Source: Pollutimonas bauzanensis (lineage in GTDB: Bacteria; Pseudomonadota; Gammaproteobacteria; Burkholderiales; Burkholderiaceae_B). Taken from it: DNA of 64,000 bases. Under the pieces are notes generated by a model. The model was given only the letters and a program-made list of their open reading frames with translations, searched no databases and was not told the origin of the DNA. The DNA is taken from contig NZ_FQXE01000018.1 in NCBI RefSeq assembly GCF_900129885.1, positions 1 to 64,000 on the forward strand, written 5' to 3'. Of the stretch, positions 1 to 6,155 are shown piece by piece (position 1 is the first letter of the stretch; every line of letters begins with the position of its first letter). Position numbers and translations under genes: made by a program.

Positions 1-924
1 CAGTACTACCGCAAGCTGTTCAGCAGCCCCCACATGGTCCGCGCCCTGTTCCAGGGCATCCTGCCCCCCGCCTTGCTGGCCATGCTGGATCTGGACACCC
101 TGGAGCCGCTACCCACCAACTACGTCAGCGGCTGGCAGCGCGATCGGCGCGGCGATCTGGTCTGGCGCGTACGGCGGCGCGACGGCATCATGCTGTATCT
201 GCTGATCCTCCTGGAACACCAGTCCGATCAGGACCGGATCATGGGCATACGCATCATGGGCTACAGCGCGCTGCTGTACGAGGACATCACCATGCGCGAC
301 TTGGTGCAGCCGCCGCCGCAGCGCTTGCCGCCGGTGCTGCCTATCGTGCTGTACAGCGGGGAATCGCGCTGGACCGCGCCGACACGGGTCGCTGATCTGA
401 TGGACGAAGCGCCACCGGTATTGCAACCCTACCAGCCCGACATGCGCTATCTGGTGCTGGACGAAGGCGCGCTGGTGGAGCAGGGCGGGCTGCCCGGCGA
501 CAATCTGGCCGGCCTGCTGTTCCAACTGGAACACAGTCAGGGGATTGAGCAAACACAGGAATTGCTGCAAACTATATTGCGGCTGACGCGCCGGCCGCAA
601 TACCGCGAACTGCGCCGCGCCTTCGGCGGCTGGGTGCGTCACGTCTTGTTTGCCCGTGCGCTGCCGCAGGCCGCAAACCTGCCGGACAGCGACGATCTTC
701 AGGAGATATCGACCATGCTGACAACACATTCAAAAAAAGACTGGGGCTACAAGTGGAGGCAGGAAGGCGCCGCCGATATGCTGGAAGGGCTGTTGACCCG
801 CAAGTTCGGCTCCCTTCCGGAAAGCGTCCGGCAGCGCCTGCGCCAGGCCAGCGGCGAACAACTGGAAGCATGGTCGTTGAACATCCTGGACGCCGCCCGT
901 CTGGACGATGTATTCGATTCGTAG
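1..924 (+). CDS. Rpn-family recombination-promoting nuclease / putative transposase (5' end outside window)
   Basis: The reading frame is open from the first base and the peptide before the first Met (QYYRKLFSSPHM) already looks like the family's N-terminal YRxLFxxPxMV segment, so the true start lies left of the window. Rpn proteins are PD-(D/E)xK-type nucleases that stimulate RecA-independent recombination. The middle part (LLEHQSDQD, MGYSALLYED, PIVLYSG) is typical of the family, and the C-terminus carries a DUF4351-like segment (RKFGSLPESVRQRL). The last ~290 bases recur almost unchanged at 3557-3860. Family assignment is firm; activity is not shown by sequence. Confidence 0.85.
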   Translation, partial: QYYRKLFSSPHMVRALFQGILPPALLAMLDLDTLEPLPTNYVSGWQRDRRGDLVWRVRRRDGIMLYLLILLEHQSDQDRIMGIRIMGYSALLYEDITMRDLVQPPPQRLPPVLPIVLYSGESRWTAPTRVADLMDEAPPVLQPYQPDMRYLVLDEGALVEQGGLPGDNLAGLLFQLEHSQGIEQTQELLQTILRLTRRPQYRELRRAFGGWVRHVLFARALPQAANLPDSDDLQEISTMLTTHSKKDWGYKWRQEGAADMLEGLLTRKFGSLPESVRQRLRQASGEQLEAWSLNILDAARLDDVFDS

Positions 925-978
925 CGGTATATAAAAAACGCCTCGCTTGCTCGACGATCAGTTCTCCGTACCGACTTC
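634..978 (+). repeat. Direct repeat copy A (3' end of Rpn gene plus trailing sequence)
   Basis: This stretch recurs at 3557-3905 in the same orientation. By eye nearly all bases match from the RHVLFARAL codons through the stop codon and on to the shared TTCTCCGTACCGA. Copy B has a 12-base in-frame insertion after the WRQE codons. The two copies bracket about 2.6 kb of toxin-antitoxin remnants. Confidence 0.9.
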
Positions 979-1230
979 AAGCGGGTCATTTATTCGTCGG
1001 CATTCCGTTCGATACTCAAGCATGGCGGCCTTGTCGTCAGGAATATGATTCCGAAGGATAATGACGACCCCGCGCTCGGGGCATTTCTGGCCTTCCTGGC
1101 GCGCGACATTGCGGCGCATCCGGAACGCCTGTCGTCGCTGACCGGCGATCTGCTCGCCGCCGTACAAAAGGCGGCAAACGAGGCCGGCGACATTGATCTC
1201 AATGCGTCTTTGTCAGCGGACGACGAATGA
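979..1230 (+). pseudogene. prlF: 5'-truncated PrlF-like antitoxin
   Basis: The ORF from ATG 1045 encodes 61 aa matching only the C-terminal half of PrlF/SohA antitoxins (DPALGAFLAFLARDI, then IDLNASLSADDE). The same frame upstream (FRSILKHGGLVVRN) still resembles the end of the AbrB-like swapped-hairpin domain. Homology then stops at the end of direct repeat copy A, so the DNA-binding N-terminus is lost. The stop codon overlaps the toxin ATG (ATGA), the usual PrlF-YhaV arrangement. The remaining part could still be translated from 1045, weakly supported by CAGGAA just upstream. Whether it still neutralises the toxin is unknown. Confidence 0.7.
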
Positions 1231-1697
1231 CGGTTGAATCGGCCGGCCCCGTCATAGTTCATGGCTGGACCGCCTATCTGCACCCGCTCCTTCGCGCCCA
1301 ACTGGACAGCCTGCTAGAGCAGGTCGACGCGTTGCGGCGCAAGGACCCAGCCGGATTCCAGAGGCGGAATGCCACGAAACGTTTGGCCGCGATCGCACGA
1401 TTGGCTTTCGATGCCATTCCTCAAGACCCGACGCGGGCGGAATACCGCAAGGGCGGCGCATTGGGCGAGCAGCACAAGCATTGGTTCCGGGCCAAGTTCT
1501 TTCAGCAGTACCGGCTGTTCTTTCGATACCATGCTGCCAGCAAAATCATTGTCATCGCATGGGTCAATGATGAAGATACGAAGCGCGCCTATGAAAGCGA
1601 TGACAATGCTTACCGAGTCTTCAAAAAGATGCTGGAAAGGGGAAACCCGCCGGACGATAGTGACGAGCTCATTCTTGCCGCTAAACGCGGGCACTGA
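1227..1697 (+). CDS. yhaV: YhaV-family toxin of a type II toxin-antitoxin system (ribonuclease)
   Basis: The 156-aa protein matches YhaV (about 154 aa) over its whole length: an N-terminal HGWTAYLHP, a central KDPAGFQRRNATKRLAAIARL, then WFRAKFFQQYRLFFRYH, VIAWVNDEDTKRAY and a C-terminal VFKKMLERGNPPDD. YhaV toxins are RelE-superfamily endoribonucleases held by PrlF. The start codon overlaps the antitoxin stop by 4 nt. No disabling change is visible, so an apparently intact toxin sits behind a truncated antitoxin. Confidence 0.9.
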   Translation: MTVESAGPVIVHGWTAYLHPLLRAQLDSLLEQVDALRRKDPAGFQRRNATKRLAAIARLAFDAIPQDPTRAEYRKGGALGEQHKHWFRAKFFQQYRLFFRYHAASKIIVIAWVNDEDTKRAYESDDNAYRVFKKMLERGNPPDDSDELILAAKRGH

Positions 1698-1874
1698 TGC
1701 GGGATAGGTGTCGACAAGCGGCGCGCCAAATATGTCTGCATGGATGGCGCTATGTGATGGCAGGGGATGAAGGGCCTGGGATGACGCCAGGGCCGGCGGA
1801 TCAGGCAGATGTACGCCCGCCGGGAATTACCGCATAATGTTCGCATCAACAATCGTAAATGTGCGCGGTTTGCC

Positions 1875-2102
1875 ATGCTACACCGTCATCTCAACCATCA
1901 ACGCTACACCCTCGCCGCCATCGACGACGTGATCTCGCGGGGCCGATGGCAAGACTGGGCCGAATTGCGCCGGGCGGTCTTGTCCGACCGTTCACTGCTG
2001 GACAAGGTAGAGCGGGTCTGCCGCCCTTACGTGGCTGACCCCTATGCTCAACGCCATCACTTCTGGATGCACTATGCGGAAAAACACCGTAGCGCCACCT
2101 GA
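1875..2102 (+). CDS. Small conserved hypothetical protein
   Basis: I do not recognise a named family. The 75-aa frame from ATG 1875 begins MLHRHLNHQRYTLAAIDDVI and has a compact helical look (WQDWAELRRAVLSDRSLLDKVERVC) ending HFWMHYAEKH. The frame is open further upstream (an ATG at 1809, 97 aa), but the extra residues look non-coding, so I prefer 1875; neither start has a strong ribosome binding site. It lies among toxin-antitoxin remnants and its end overlaps the next ORF, which suggests it once belonged to such a module. Confidence 0.45.
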   Translation: MLHRHLNHQRYTLAAIDDVISRGRWQDWAELRRAVLSDRSLLDKVERVCRPYVADPYAQRHHFWMHYAEKHRSAT

Positions 2103-2313
2103 TTGGGAACGCGTATGTGCGCATGCCGAACCTGTGCGAAAGAGCGATGCGATGGGGCTGCATGCTGTCCAGGCGAGTGATCGAACCATAGAGAATTGGA
2201 TGATCGATCATGTCGGTCCTGCCTTCGATGCATTGAAGAAAGATCCGACCCGAACCGTGGCTATCGAAAACATGCGGGCGCGCCTTGCCGCTGAGCACAA
2301 CAAGGCGCGATGA
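2074..2313 (+). CDS. Antitoxin-like protein, possibly a chimeric or decayed ParD-type antitoxin
   Basis: The C-terminal half (IENWMIDHVGPAFDALKKDP, then AIENMRARLAAEHNKAR) resembles the tail of ParD-like antitoxins, where a WLxxxVxPAxDAxxxDPSR motif precedes an ARLAAEH helix. The N-terminal 30 residues do not show the expected ribbon-helix-helix, so this may be a fragment joined to foreign sequence. It overlaps the preceding ORF by 29 nt and its TGA overlaps the next ATG by 4 nt, typical of toxin-antitoxin operons. A later Met (2152) is an alternative start. Confidence 0.45.
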   Translation: MRKNTVAPPDWERVCAHAEPVRKSDAMGLHAVQASDRTIENWMIDHVGPAFDALKKDPTRTVAIENMRARLAAEHNKAR

Positions 2314-2390
2314 AAGACGCCAGGACCGGAAAGGTCACCAAGGCATCAAGTATTGAAGCCCTGATGCTCGACCTCGATGCGAACGACTGA
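2310..2390 (+). CDS. 26-codon ORF overlapping the antitoxin-like gene
   Basis: ATG 2310 overlaps the preceding TGA (ATGA) and opens a 26-aa frame (MKDARTGKVTKASSIEALML, then DLDAND). I do not recognise it. Its position is where the partner of the upstream antitoxin-like gene would begin, so it may be the stump of a deleted partner. A strong inverted repeat follows at 2394-2416. Confidence 0.3.
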   Translation: MKDARTGKVTKASSIEALMLDLDAND

Positions 2391-2393
2391 TTG

Positions 2394-2416
2394 CATCGCG
2401 CGATTCAAGCGCGATG
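2394..2416. other. Perfect 8-bp inverted repeat (stem-loop)
   Basis: CATCGCGC and GCGCGATG are separated by 7 nt, just after the 26-codon ORF. No T-run follows on either strand, so a classical terminator is not supported. It could be a transcript-end hairpin or an operator. Confidence 0.5.
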
Positions 2417-2428
2417 ACTAGCGGGAAA

Positions 2429-2494
2429 TCACACATTCCCTTCATACCCGGCCTGGCGCCAAGCCTCGTACACCGTCACCGCCACGGCGTTCGA
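2429..2494 (-). pseudogene. trmL: C-terminal remnant of trmL (tRNA 2'-O-methyltransferase)
   Basis: Read on the minus strand the bases encode LSNAVAVTVYEAWRQAGYEG followed by NV and a stop. This is the signature C-terminus of TrmL, the SPOUT methyltransferase that modifies the wobble base of tRNA-Leu (LSNAVxVxVYEAWRQ). Upstream the frame quickly meets a stop and similarity ends, so only about 22 codons remain. No intact trmL lies in the window. In relatives, as far as I recall, trmL is a neighbour of comF, which fits the comF remnants nearby. Confidence 0.75.
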
Positions 2495-2564
2495 CAGGCA
2501 TTGGACACGCTACCCGCTTGGGTGTCGTGTCTTGACTGAAATTCGCTTATAGACGAAAATCATT

Positions 2565-2819
2565 ATGTATCGAATAGAACATTATCTGAGCGCCGGTGAA
2601 CACAGGGATCTGTATATCGATTGGCTGCAACGGCTACGCGACAATCACGCCAAGGTGGCCGTGGTCCGGCGGGTGACCCGCATCGAACTCGGCAGTTTTG
2701 GCGATCATAAGTTCTGCCGAGATGGTGCATGGGAATTGCGCATTGATGCCGGGCCCGGATACCGGGTGTATAGGCAAGACTGGCAACGGAGGCAATACGA
2801 TGAAAAGCAGATCTCATGA
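2565..2819 (+). pseudogene. HigB/RelE-type toxin with internal deletion
   Basis: The 84-aa ORF starts like Gp49/HigB addiction toxins of the TIGR02683 type (MYRIEHYLSAGEHRDLYIDW, IELGSFGDHKFCRDG, WELRIDAGPGYRVY). Normally a hydrophobic strand and a GGDKxTQxxDIxxA segment follow. Here YRVY is joined directly to RQDWQRRQYDEKQ, which resembles the family's extreme C-terminus, so about 25-30 codons are missing in frame. Lengths near 100-110 aa are usual. It overlaps its antitoxin start. I infer an inactive toxin. Confidence 0.75.
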
Positions 2820-3117
2820 CGATGCAATGGCCGAGCTGTATCGCGATGATCCGGCATTCGCGCTGGAAGTCATCAACGACGTTCTGGAAGATGGCGACCA
2901 GGCTGAGTTGCTGATATTGCTGCGCCAACTGGCGCAGGTTTCTGGAGGGGTGCAGGCTGTGGCCGAGCAGGCTCATCTCAACCCGACGCAGCTCTATCGC
3001 ACCCTCTCGCCGAAAGGCAACCCGGCCCTCAGCAGTTTGTTGGCCATCCTGAAAGCGATGGGCTTGCGCTTGGCCGTGCAAGCTGTCAAGCCCGTGCCCG
3101 AAACTATCGAGCCGTGA
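2800..3117 (+). CDS. HigA-like antitoxin (putative addiction module antidote, TIGR02684 type)
   Basis: The start at ATG 2800 is chosen for its strong Shine-Dalgarno (ACGGAGG, 2786-2792) and because it overlaps the toxin 3' end. The 105-aa product has the family pattern: SHDDAMAELYRDDPAFALEV, an LLILLRQLAQVSGGVQAVAEQ helix-turn-helix region, and LYRTLSPKGNPALSSLLAIL at the end. It should bind and repress its own promoter. The partner toxin is deleted internally, so this may persist as a repressor or anti-addiction module. Confidence 0.85.
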   Translation: MKSRSHDDAMAELYRDDPAFALEVINDVLEDGDQAELLILLRQLAQVSGGVQAVAEQAHLNPTQLYRTLSPKGNPALSSLLAILKAMGLRLAVQAVKPVPETIEP

Positions 3118-3253
3118 CAGCCATGGTCTTTAGCGCTGCGGGGATTATCGCGCCGGTATTTCCCGTCATGGACAAAGCCATGCGCCGCCAGACAAATCGC
3201 CCGTGATCCGGCATAAAGATCGATCTGTTGGTATAGATATGGAGATAAGCGTC

Positions 3254-3538
3254 ATGAGTAAAGCATTCGACAGTATCAAGCAAGGCCTGCAGGAAGCCAT
3301 CGCCCACGCGCGGGGCAACGAGGGCGGTGTGCGTGTGCATCGGCCGCGCACGGTGGACGTGAAGGCGGTCCGTGCCAAGGTGGGCATGACACAGGAACAG
3401 TTTGCAGCGCGGTTTGGCTTTTCCACCGCGACGCTGCGGCACTGGGAGCGTGGAGATCGTACGCCTCGTGGTCCGGCGCTGGTATTGCTGAATGTGATCG
3501 AGCGCAATCCTGTAGCGGTCATGGACGCTTTGGCTTAA
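3254..3538 (+). CDS. Orphan XRE-type helix-turn-helix antitoxin (HigA/NadS-like)
   Basis: ATG 3254 is preceded by GGAG at 3241-3244 and gives a 94-aa protein starting MSKAFDSIKQGLQEAIAHAR. Residues about 40-90 form a Cro/C1-type HTH (RAKVGMTQEQFAARFGFS, then TLRHWERGDRTPRGPA). Such proteins are usually encoded after a RelE/HigB toxin, but the 136 bases upstream contain no recognisable toxin, so it is an orphan. An in-frame start at 3203 would add 17 residues without support. Confidence 0.75.
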   Translation: MSKAFDSIKQGLQEAIAHARGNEGGVRVHRPRTVDVKAVRAKVGMTQEQFAARFGFSTATLRHWERGDRTPRGPALVLLNVIERNPVAVMDALA

Positions 3539-3556
3539 CTTGATTGCAACATGTTG

Positions 3557-3860
3557 GGCGCGTCACGTCTTGTTTGCCCGTGCGCTGCCGCAGGCCGCAA
3601 ACCTGCCGGACAGCGACGATCTTCTGGAGATATCGACCATGCTGACAACACATTCAAAAAAAGACTGGGGCTACCAGTGGAGGCAGGAGGGGCAGCAGGA
3701 AGGCGTCGCCAATATGCTGGAACGGCAGATGACCCGCAAGTTCGGCTCCCTTCCGGAAAGCGTCCGGCAGCGCCTGCGCCAGGCCAGCGCCGAACAACTG
3801 GAGGCATGGTCCTTGAACGTGCTGGACGCCGCCCATCTGGAGGATGTATTCGATTCGTAG
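3557..3860 (+). pseudogene. 3' fragment of an Rpn-family gene (second copy)
   Basis: The frame encodes RHVLFARALPQAANLPDSDD through the family's C-terminal DUF4351-like segment to the stop, nearly identical to the last ~95 codons of the gene at 1-924. The preceding ~200 codons, including the nuclease core, are absent. It keeps an extra 12-base in-frame segment (encoding GQQE) relative to copy A. Confidence 0.9.
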
Positions 3861-3905
3861 CGGTATAAGTTCCTCGCCTGTTCGACCGTCAATTCTCCGT
3901 ACCGA
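3557..3905 (+). repeat. Direct repeat copy B
   Basis: Second copy of the repeat at 634-978, same orientation, ending in the shared TTCTCCGTACCGA. Immediately beyond it a comF remnant begins. Confidence 0.9.
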
Positions 3906-3911
3906 TTGCTG

Positions 3912-4019
3912 GCGGGCATGCGGTCGTTTGCACCCCGCGTGGCGGGCGTGCGGGCCAGGACCAGGCCGCAGACCGACGCGGCGCCGGCGGCCCTGAATTC
4001 CTGGGCGATGCTGTGCAGC
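3912..4019 (-). pseudogene. comF: comF 3'-end remnant, part A
   Basis: About 108 bases match the intact comF in this window (10262-10370) at roughly nine of ten positions. They cover the codons after the PRPP loop (LHSIAQEFRAAGAASVCGLV, LARTPA). Similarity stops at 4019, exactly where the AbiE module begins, and resumes with the next part of comF at about 5868. Confidence 0.85.
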
Positions 4020-4033
4020 TTGCGGACGACTTC

Positions 4034-4063
4034 TTGACTATAGACCGAAAAAATACTACAAAT
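4034..4063 (+). promoter_or_regulatory. Probable sigma-70 promoter of the abiE pair
   Basis: TTGACT (4034-4039), a 17-nt spacer and TACAAA (4057-4062) precede the Shine-Dalgarno AGGAG (4071-4075) and ATG 4081. Confidence 0.6.
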
Positions 4064-4080
4064 ATCGGACAGGAGTCTTC

Positions 4081-4812
4081 ATGCCCGACCTTAAAGCCCT
4101 CATTACGTCGCAAATCGATGCCGGAGACCCCAGGCAAGTCTGGGTGCCAACCGATTTTGCACATCTTGGAAGCCGCGACGCGATCGACAAAGCTCTGCAG
4201 CGACTGGTGCATACAAGTCAGTTGCGCCGTATTGACCGCGGGTTATATGACCGGCCCCGACACAGCAGCTTGACCCAACGCGCTGCCACGCCTGATTACC
4301 GTGCTGTTGTGGACGCTATTGTCCGTCGGGACCGCTTGCGCATCATGGTGGATGGCATGACCGCCGCCAACGATTTGGGGCTGACTGACGCTGTGCCAGC
4401 CCATGTCACTATTCATACCGATGCCAGGCGCCGTTCCATTCAACTCGATAATCTGACTATCGACTTCAAACTGACAGCTCCTAGCCGCCTCTACTGGGCC
4501 GGGCGGCCCGCTATGCGCGTGGTTCAGGCCTTGCATTGGCTTAAGGACACATTGCCTTCCGACAGATCCCGCGTTCTTGGCCGTTTGGTTAAAGTTCTGA
4601 ATGACCCGGAACAAGGCGATGCGATTCGGCGGGACCTGCTGGATGGGTTTAGCGCGCTACCAGCCTGGATGCAAAAAGTCGTACGTGAATTGCCGGGGTG
4701 CGATCCACAAAACCGAGCGGCGCATGTACAGGGCACGGATAAGCGGCAAGCCGTCGCCAATAAACCAGCCAGCCGAGCGCCTCGACATAAGCACGCCGCG
4801 GAGATCCCGTGA
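4081..4812 (+). CDS. AbiEi-like antitoxin (DUF6088 family)
   Basis: The 243-aa protein begins MPDLKALITSQIDAGDPRQV and has an N-terminal winged-helix-like part (WVPTDFAHLGSRDAIDKALQ, RRIDRGLYDRP) followed by a C-terminal domain (MVDGMTAANDLGLTDAVPAH), the layout of DUF6088/AbiEi antitoxins. In type IV abortive-infection pairs this protein represses the operon and counteracts the toxin. Its stop overlaps the next start by 4 nt. It has its own promoter and good Shine-Dalgarno. No defect is visible. Confidence 0.85.
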   Translation: MPDLKALITSQIDAGDPRQVWVPTDFAHLGSRDAIDKALQRLVHTSQLRRIDRGLYDRPRHSSLTQRAATPDYRAVVDAIVRRDRLRIMVDGMTAANDLGLTDAVPAHVTIHTDARRRSIQLDNLTIDFKLTAPSRLYWAGRPAMRVVQALHWLKDTLPSDRSRVLGRLVKVLNDPEQGDAIRRDLLDGFSALPAWMQKVVRELPGCDPQNRAAHVQGTDKRQAVANKPASRAPRHKHAAEIP

Positions 4813-5855
4813 ATCCCGCCTTTGATACCTTGATTCAGGCCAGCGATGACGAGCGGCGCGATCTTTTTCTGGCCACTGCAGCCCGCCTGGGCACAGCGGT
4901 GCAAAACGTCGAGAAGGATTTTTGGGTGTGCTGGACGCTGGACGCATTATTCAATGGCTTGCCGCCAAATGGCCCCCGGCTGCTTTTCAAAGGCGGCACA
5001 TCGCTGTCCAAGGCCTTCGGCTTGATTTCCCGTTTCTCCGAAGATATTGACATTACCGTCTTCCGAGACGACCTGGGCGAACCTGCGCAGATCGCCGATC
5101 TCGATGCGCTGAGCGGAAAGAAGCGCCGGGCTCGCCTCGATAGCATTCGCGCGGCGTGCCAAGCTTACATCACCGGTTCGTTAACGCAGGGGTTCATGCA
5201 AGTAGCCACGTCCGCAATTTCCCCTACGGCGTTTCGTCTAGAACGTGACCCCGAAGATAAAGACGGGCAGACGCTTCTGTTCTGGTACCCCGCTGTCACG
5301 AGCGAATCGGCAGATTACATTCGTTCTGCTGTAAAAATCGAGGCGGGGGCCAAATCGGCACTTGATCCTCATACCGCTGCTACAGTTTCGCCGTATGTTG
5401 CGAACGATTTGCCCTATCTCGACTTGAGAGTTTCCAATGTCACCACAGTAAAGCCTGAGCGCACCTTCTGGGACAAGATCATCATTTTGCATGGGCTTCG
5501 TCAATGGCATGATCGTCGCGGCGAGCTGCGCCACGGCGGACAACGGGTATCACGGCACTACTACGACGTATACCAGCTAATGCAATACCCAGACATCGTG
5601 CAGTGGCAAGCCGACCATGCGCTAGCCCTCGACTGCGCCCAGCATGCCAGACTGTTTTTCGGAAGCGCAGATCTGGGACTCGATACCGCGGCCCCTGGAT
5701 CTTTTACGCTAACCCCCAATGTCGTGATGCGGGAAGCGCTTGCCAGGGATTATCGAGCCATGACAGGTATGATCTTGAACGATGCTCCGACGTTCGACGC
5801 CGTGGTGGCCAGCGCAGCGCGGTTCGAAAAAATCGTGAATGACATTGCACTATGA
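4809..5855 (+). CDS. AbiEii/AbiGii-family nucleotidyltransferase toxin
   Basis: The 348-aa protein starts at GTG 4809, overlapping the antitoxin TGA. Nucleotidyltransferase motifs are intact: GGTSLSK at residues 62-68 and the acidic SEDIDI at 77-82, with a later ERTFWDKIIILH typical of the AbiEii family. Members cause bacteriostasis and abortive infection by NTP transfer to tRNA in characterised cases. With its partner it forms a complete type IV toxin-antitoxin module of about 1.85 kb that interrupts a comF remnant. Confidence 0.9.
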   Translation: MNPAFDTLIQASDDERRDLFLATAARLGTAVQNVEKDFWVCWTLDALFNGLPPNGPRLLFKGGTSLSKAFGLISRFSEDIDITVFRDDLGEPAQIADLDALSGKKRRARLDSIRAACQAYITGSLTQGFMQVATSAISPTAFRLERDPEDKDGQTLLFWYPAVTSESADYIRSAVKIEAGAKSALDPHTAATVSPYVANDLPYLDLRVSNVTTVKPERTFWDKIIILHGLRQWHDRRGELRHGGQRVSRHYYDVYQLMQYPDIVQWQADHALALDCAQHARLFFGSADLGLDTAAPGSFTLTPNVVMREALARDYRAMTGMILNDAPTFDAVVASAARFEKIVNDIAL

Positions 5856-5867
5856 GACTGCAGTACG

Positions 5868-5935
5868 ATCCACACCGCCACGGCGATGGCTGCGCCCGGC
5901 GCCGACACCGAGCATGCATACCAGGACCGCAAGCC
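5868..5935 (-). pseudogene. comF: comF remnant, part B
   Basis: On the minus strand this encodes LRSWYACSVSAPGAAIAVAV, aligning with VRSLYACPRPVPGAAIAVVD of the intact comF (10393-10460 region). It continues part A (3912-4019) in the same order and orientation. Only about 20 bases of comF, including the PRPP-loop codons, are missing at the insertion point. Confidence 0.8.
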
Positions 5936-5976
5936 GCGGGATGCACTGCCCACCCTTCTTACAAACGCGTGAATTA

Positions 5977-5993
5977 CACGCAGTGATTGCGTG
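5977..5993. promoter_or_regulatory. Probable upstream activator site for the sigma-54 regulator
   Basis: Perfect inverted repeat CACGCA-N5-TGCGTG, about 110 bp upstream of the predicted sigma-54 transcription start. This spacing is usual for enhancer-binding proteins. A related ACGCGTGA lies directly upstream (5965-5972). Confidence 0.5.
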
Positions 5994-6076
5994 ATATTGG
6001 CGCATACAGAATTGAATTCTCTGCGCTGTTTTTCTAACGCCTTGATATTAAGACCTTTGTTCTGAATTCCTGAGGT

Positions 6077-6092
6077 TGGCATCTATTTTGCT
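6077..6092 (+). promoter_or_regulatory. Sigma-54 promoter of the AtuA-like operon
   Basis: TGGCATCTATTTTGCT matches the -24/-12 consensus TGGCAY-RN4-TTGCW with exactly 10 bases between the invariant GG (6078-6079) and GC (6090-6091). The predicted start of transcription is near 6103, about 50 nt before ATG 6156. A sigma-54 activator is encoded at the end of the operon. Confidence 0.75.
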
Positions 6093-6155
6093 TAGAAGGA
6101 ATGATACGAGCCACGTGGCCCGTGTTTATTGCCTCCCTCCTTTAAGAGCAGACGA

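Noticed and set aside
1-6000. A prophage or transposon as the source of the toxin-antitoxin cluster
   Set aside because: No integrase, transposase core, phage structural gene or tRNA attachment site is seen; the Rpn genes are the only recombination-linked genes.
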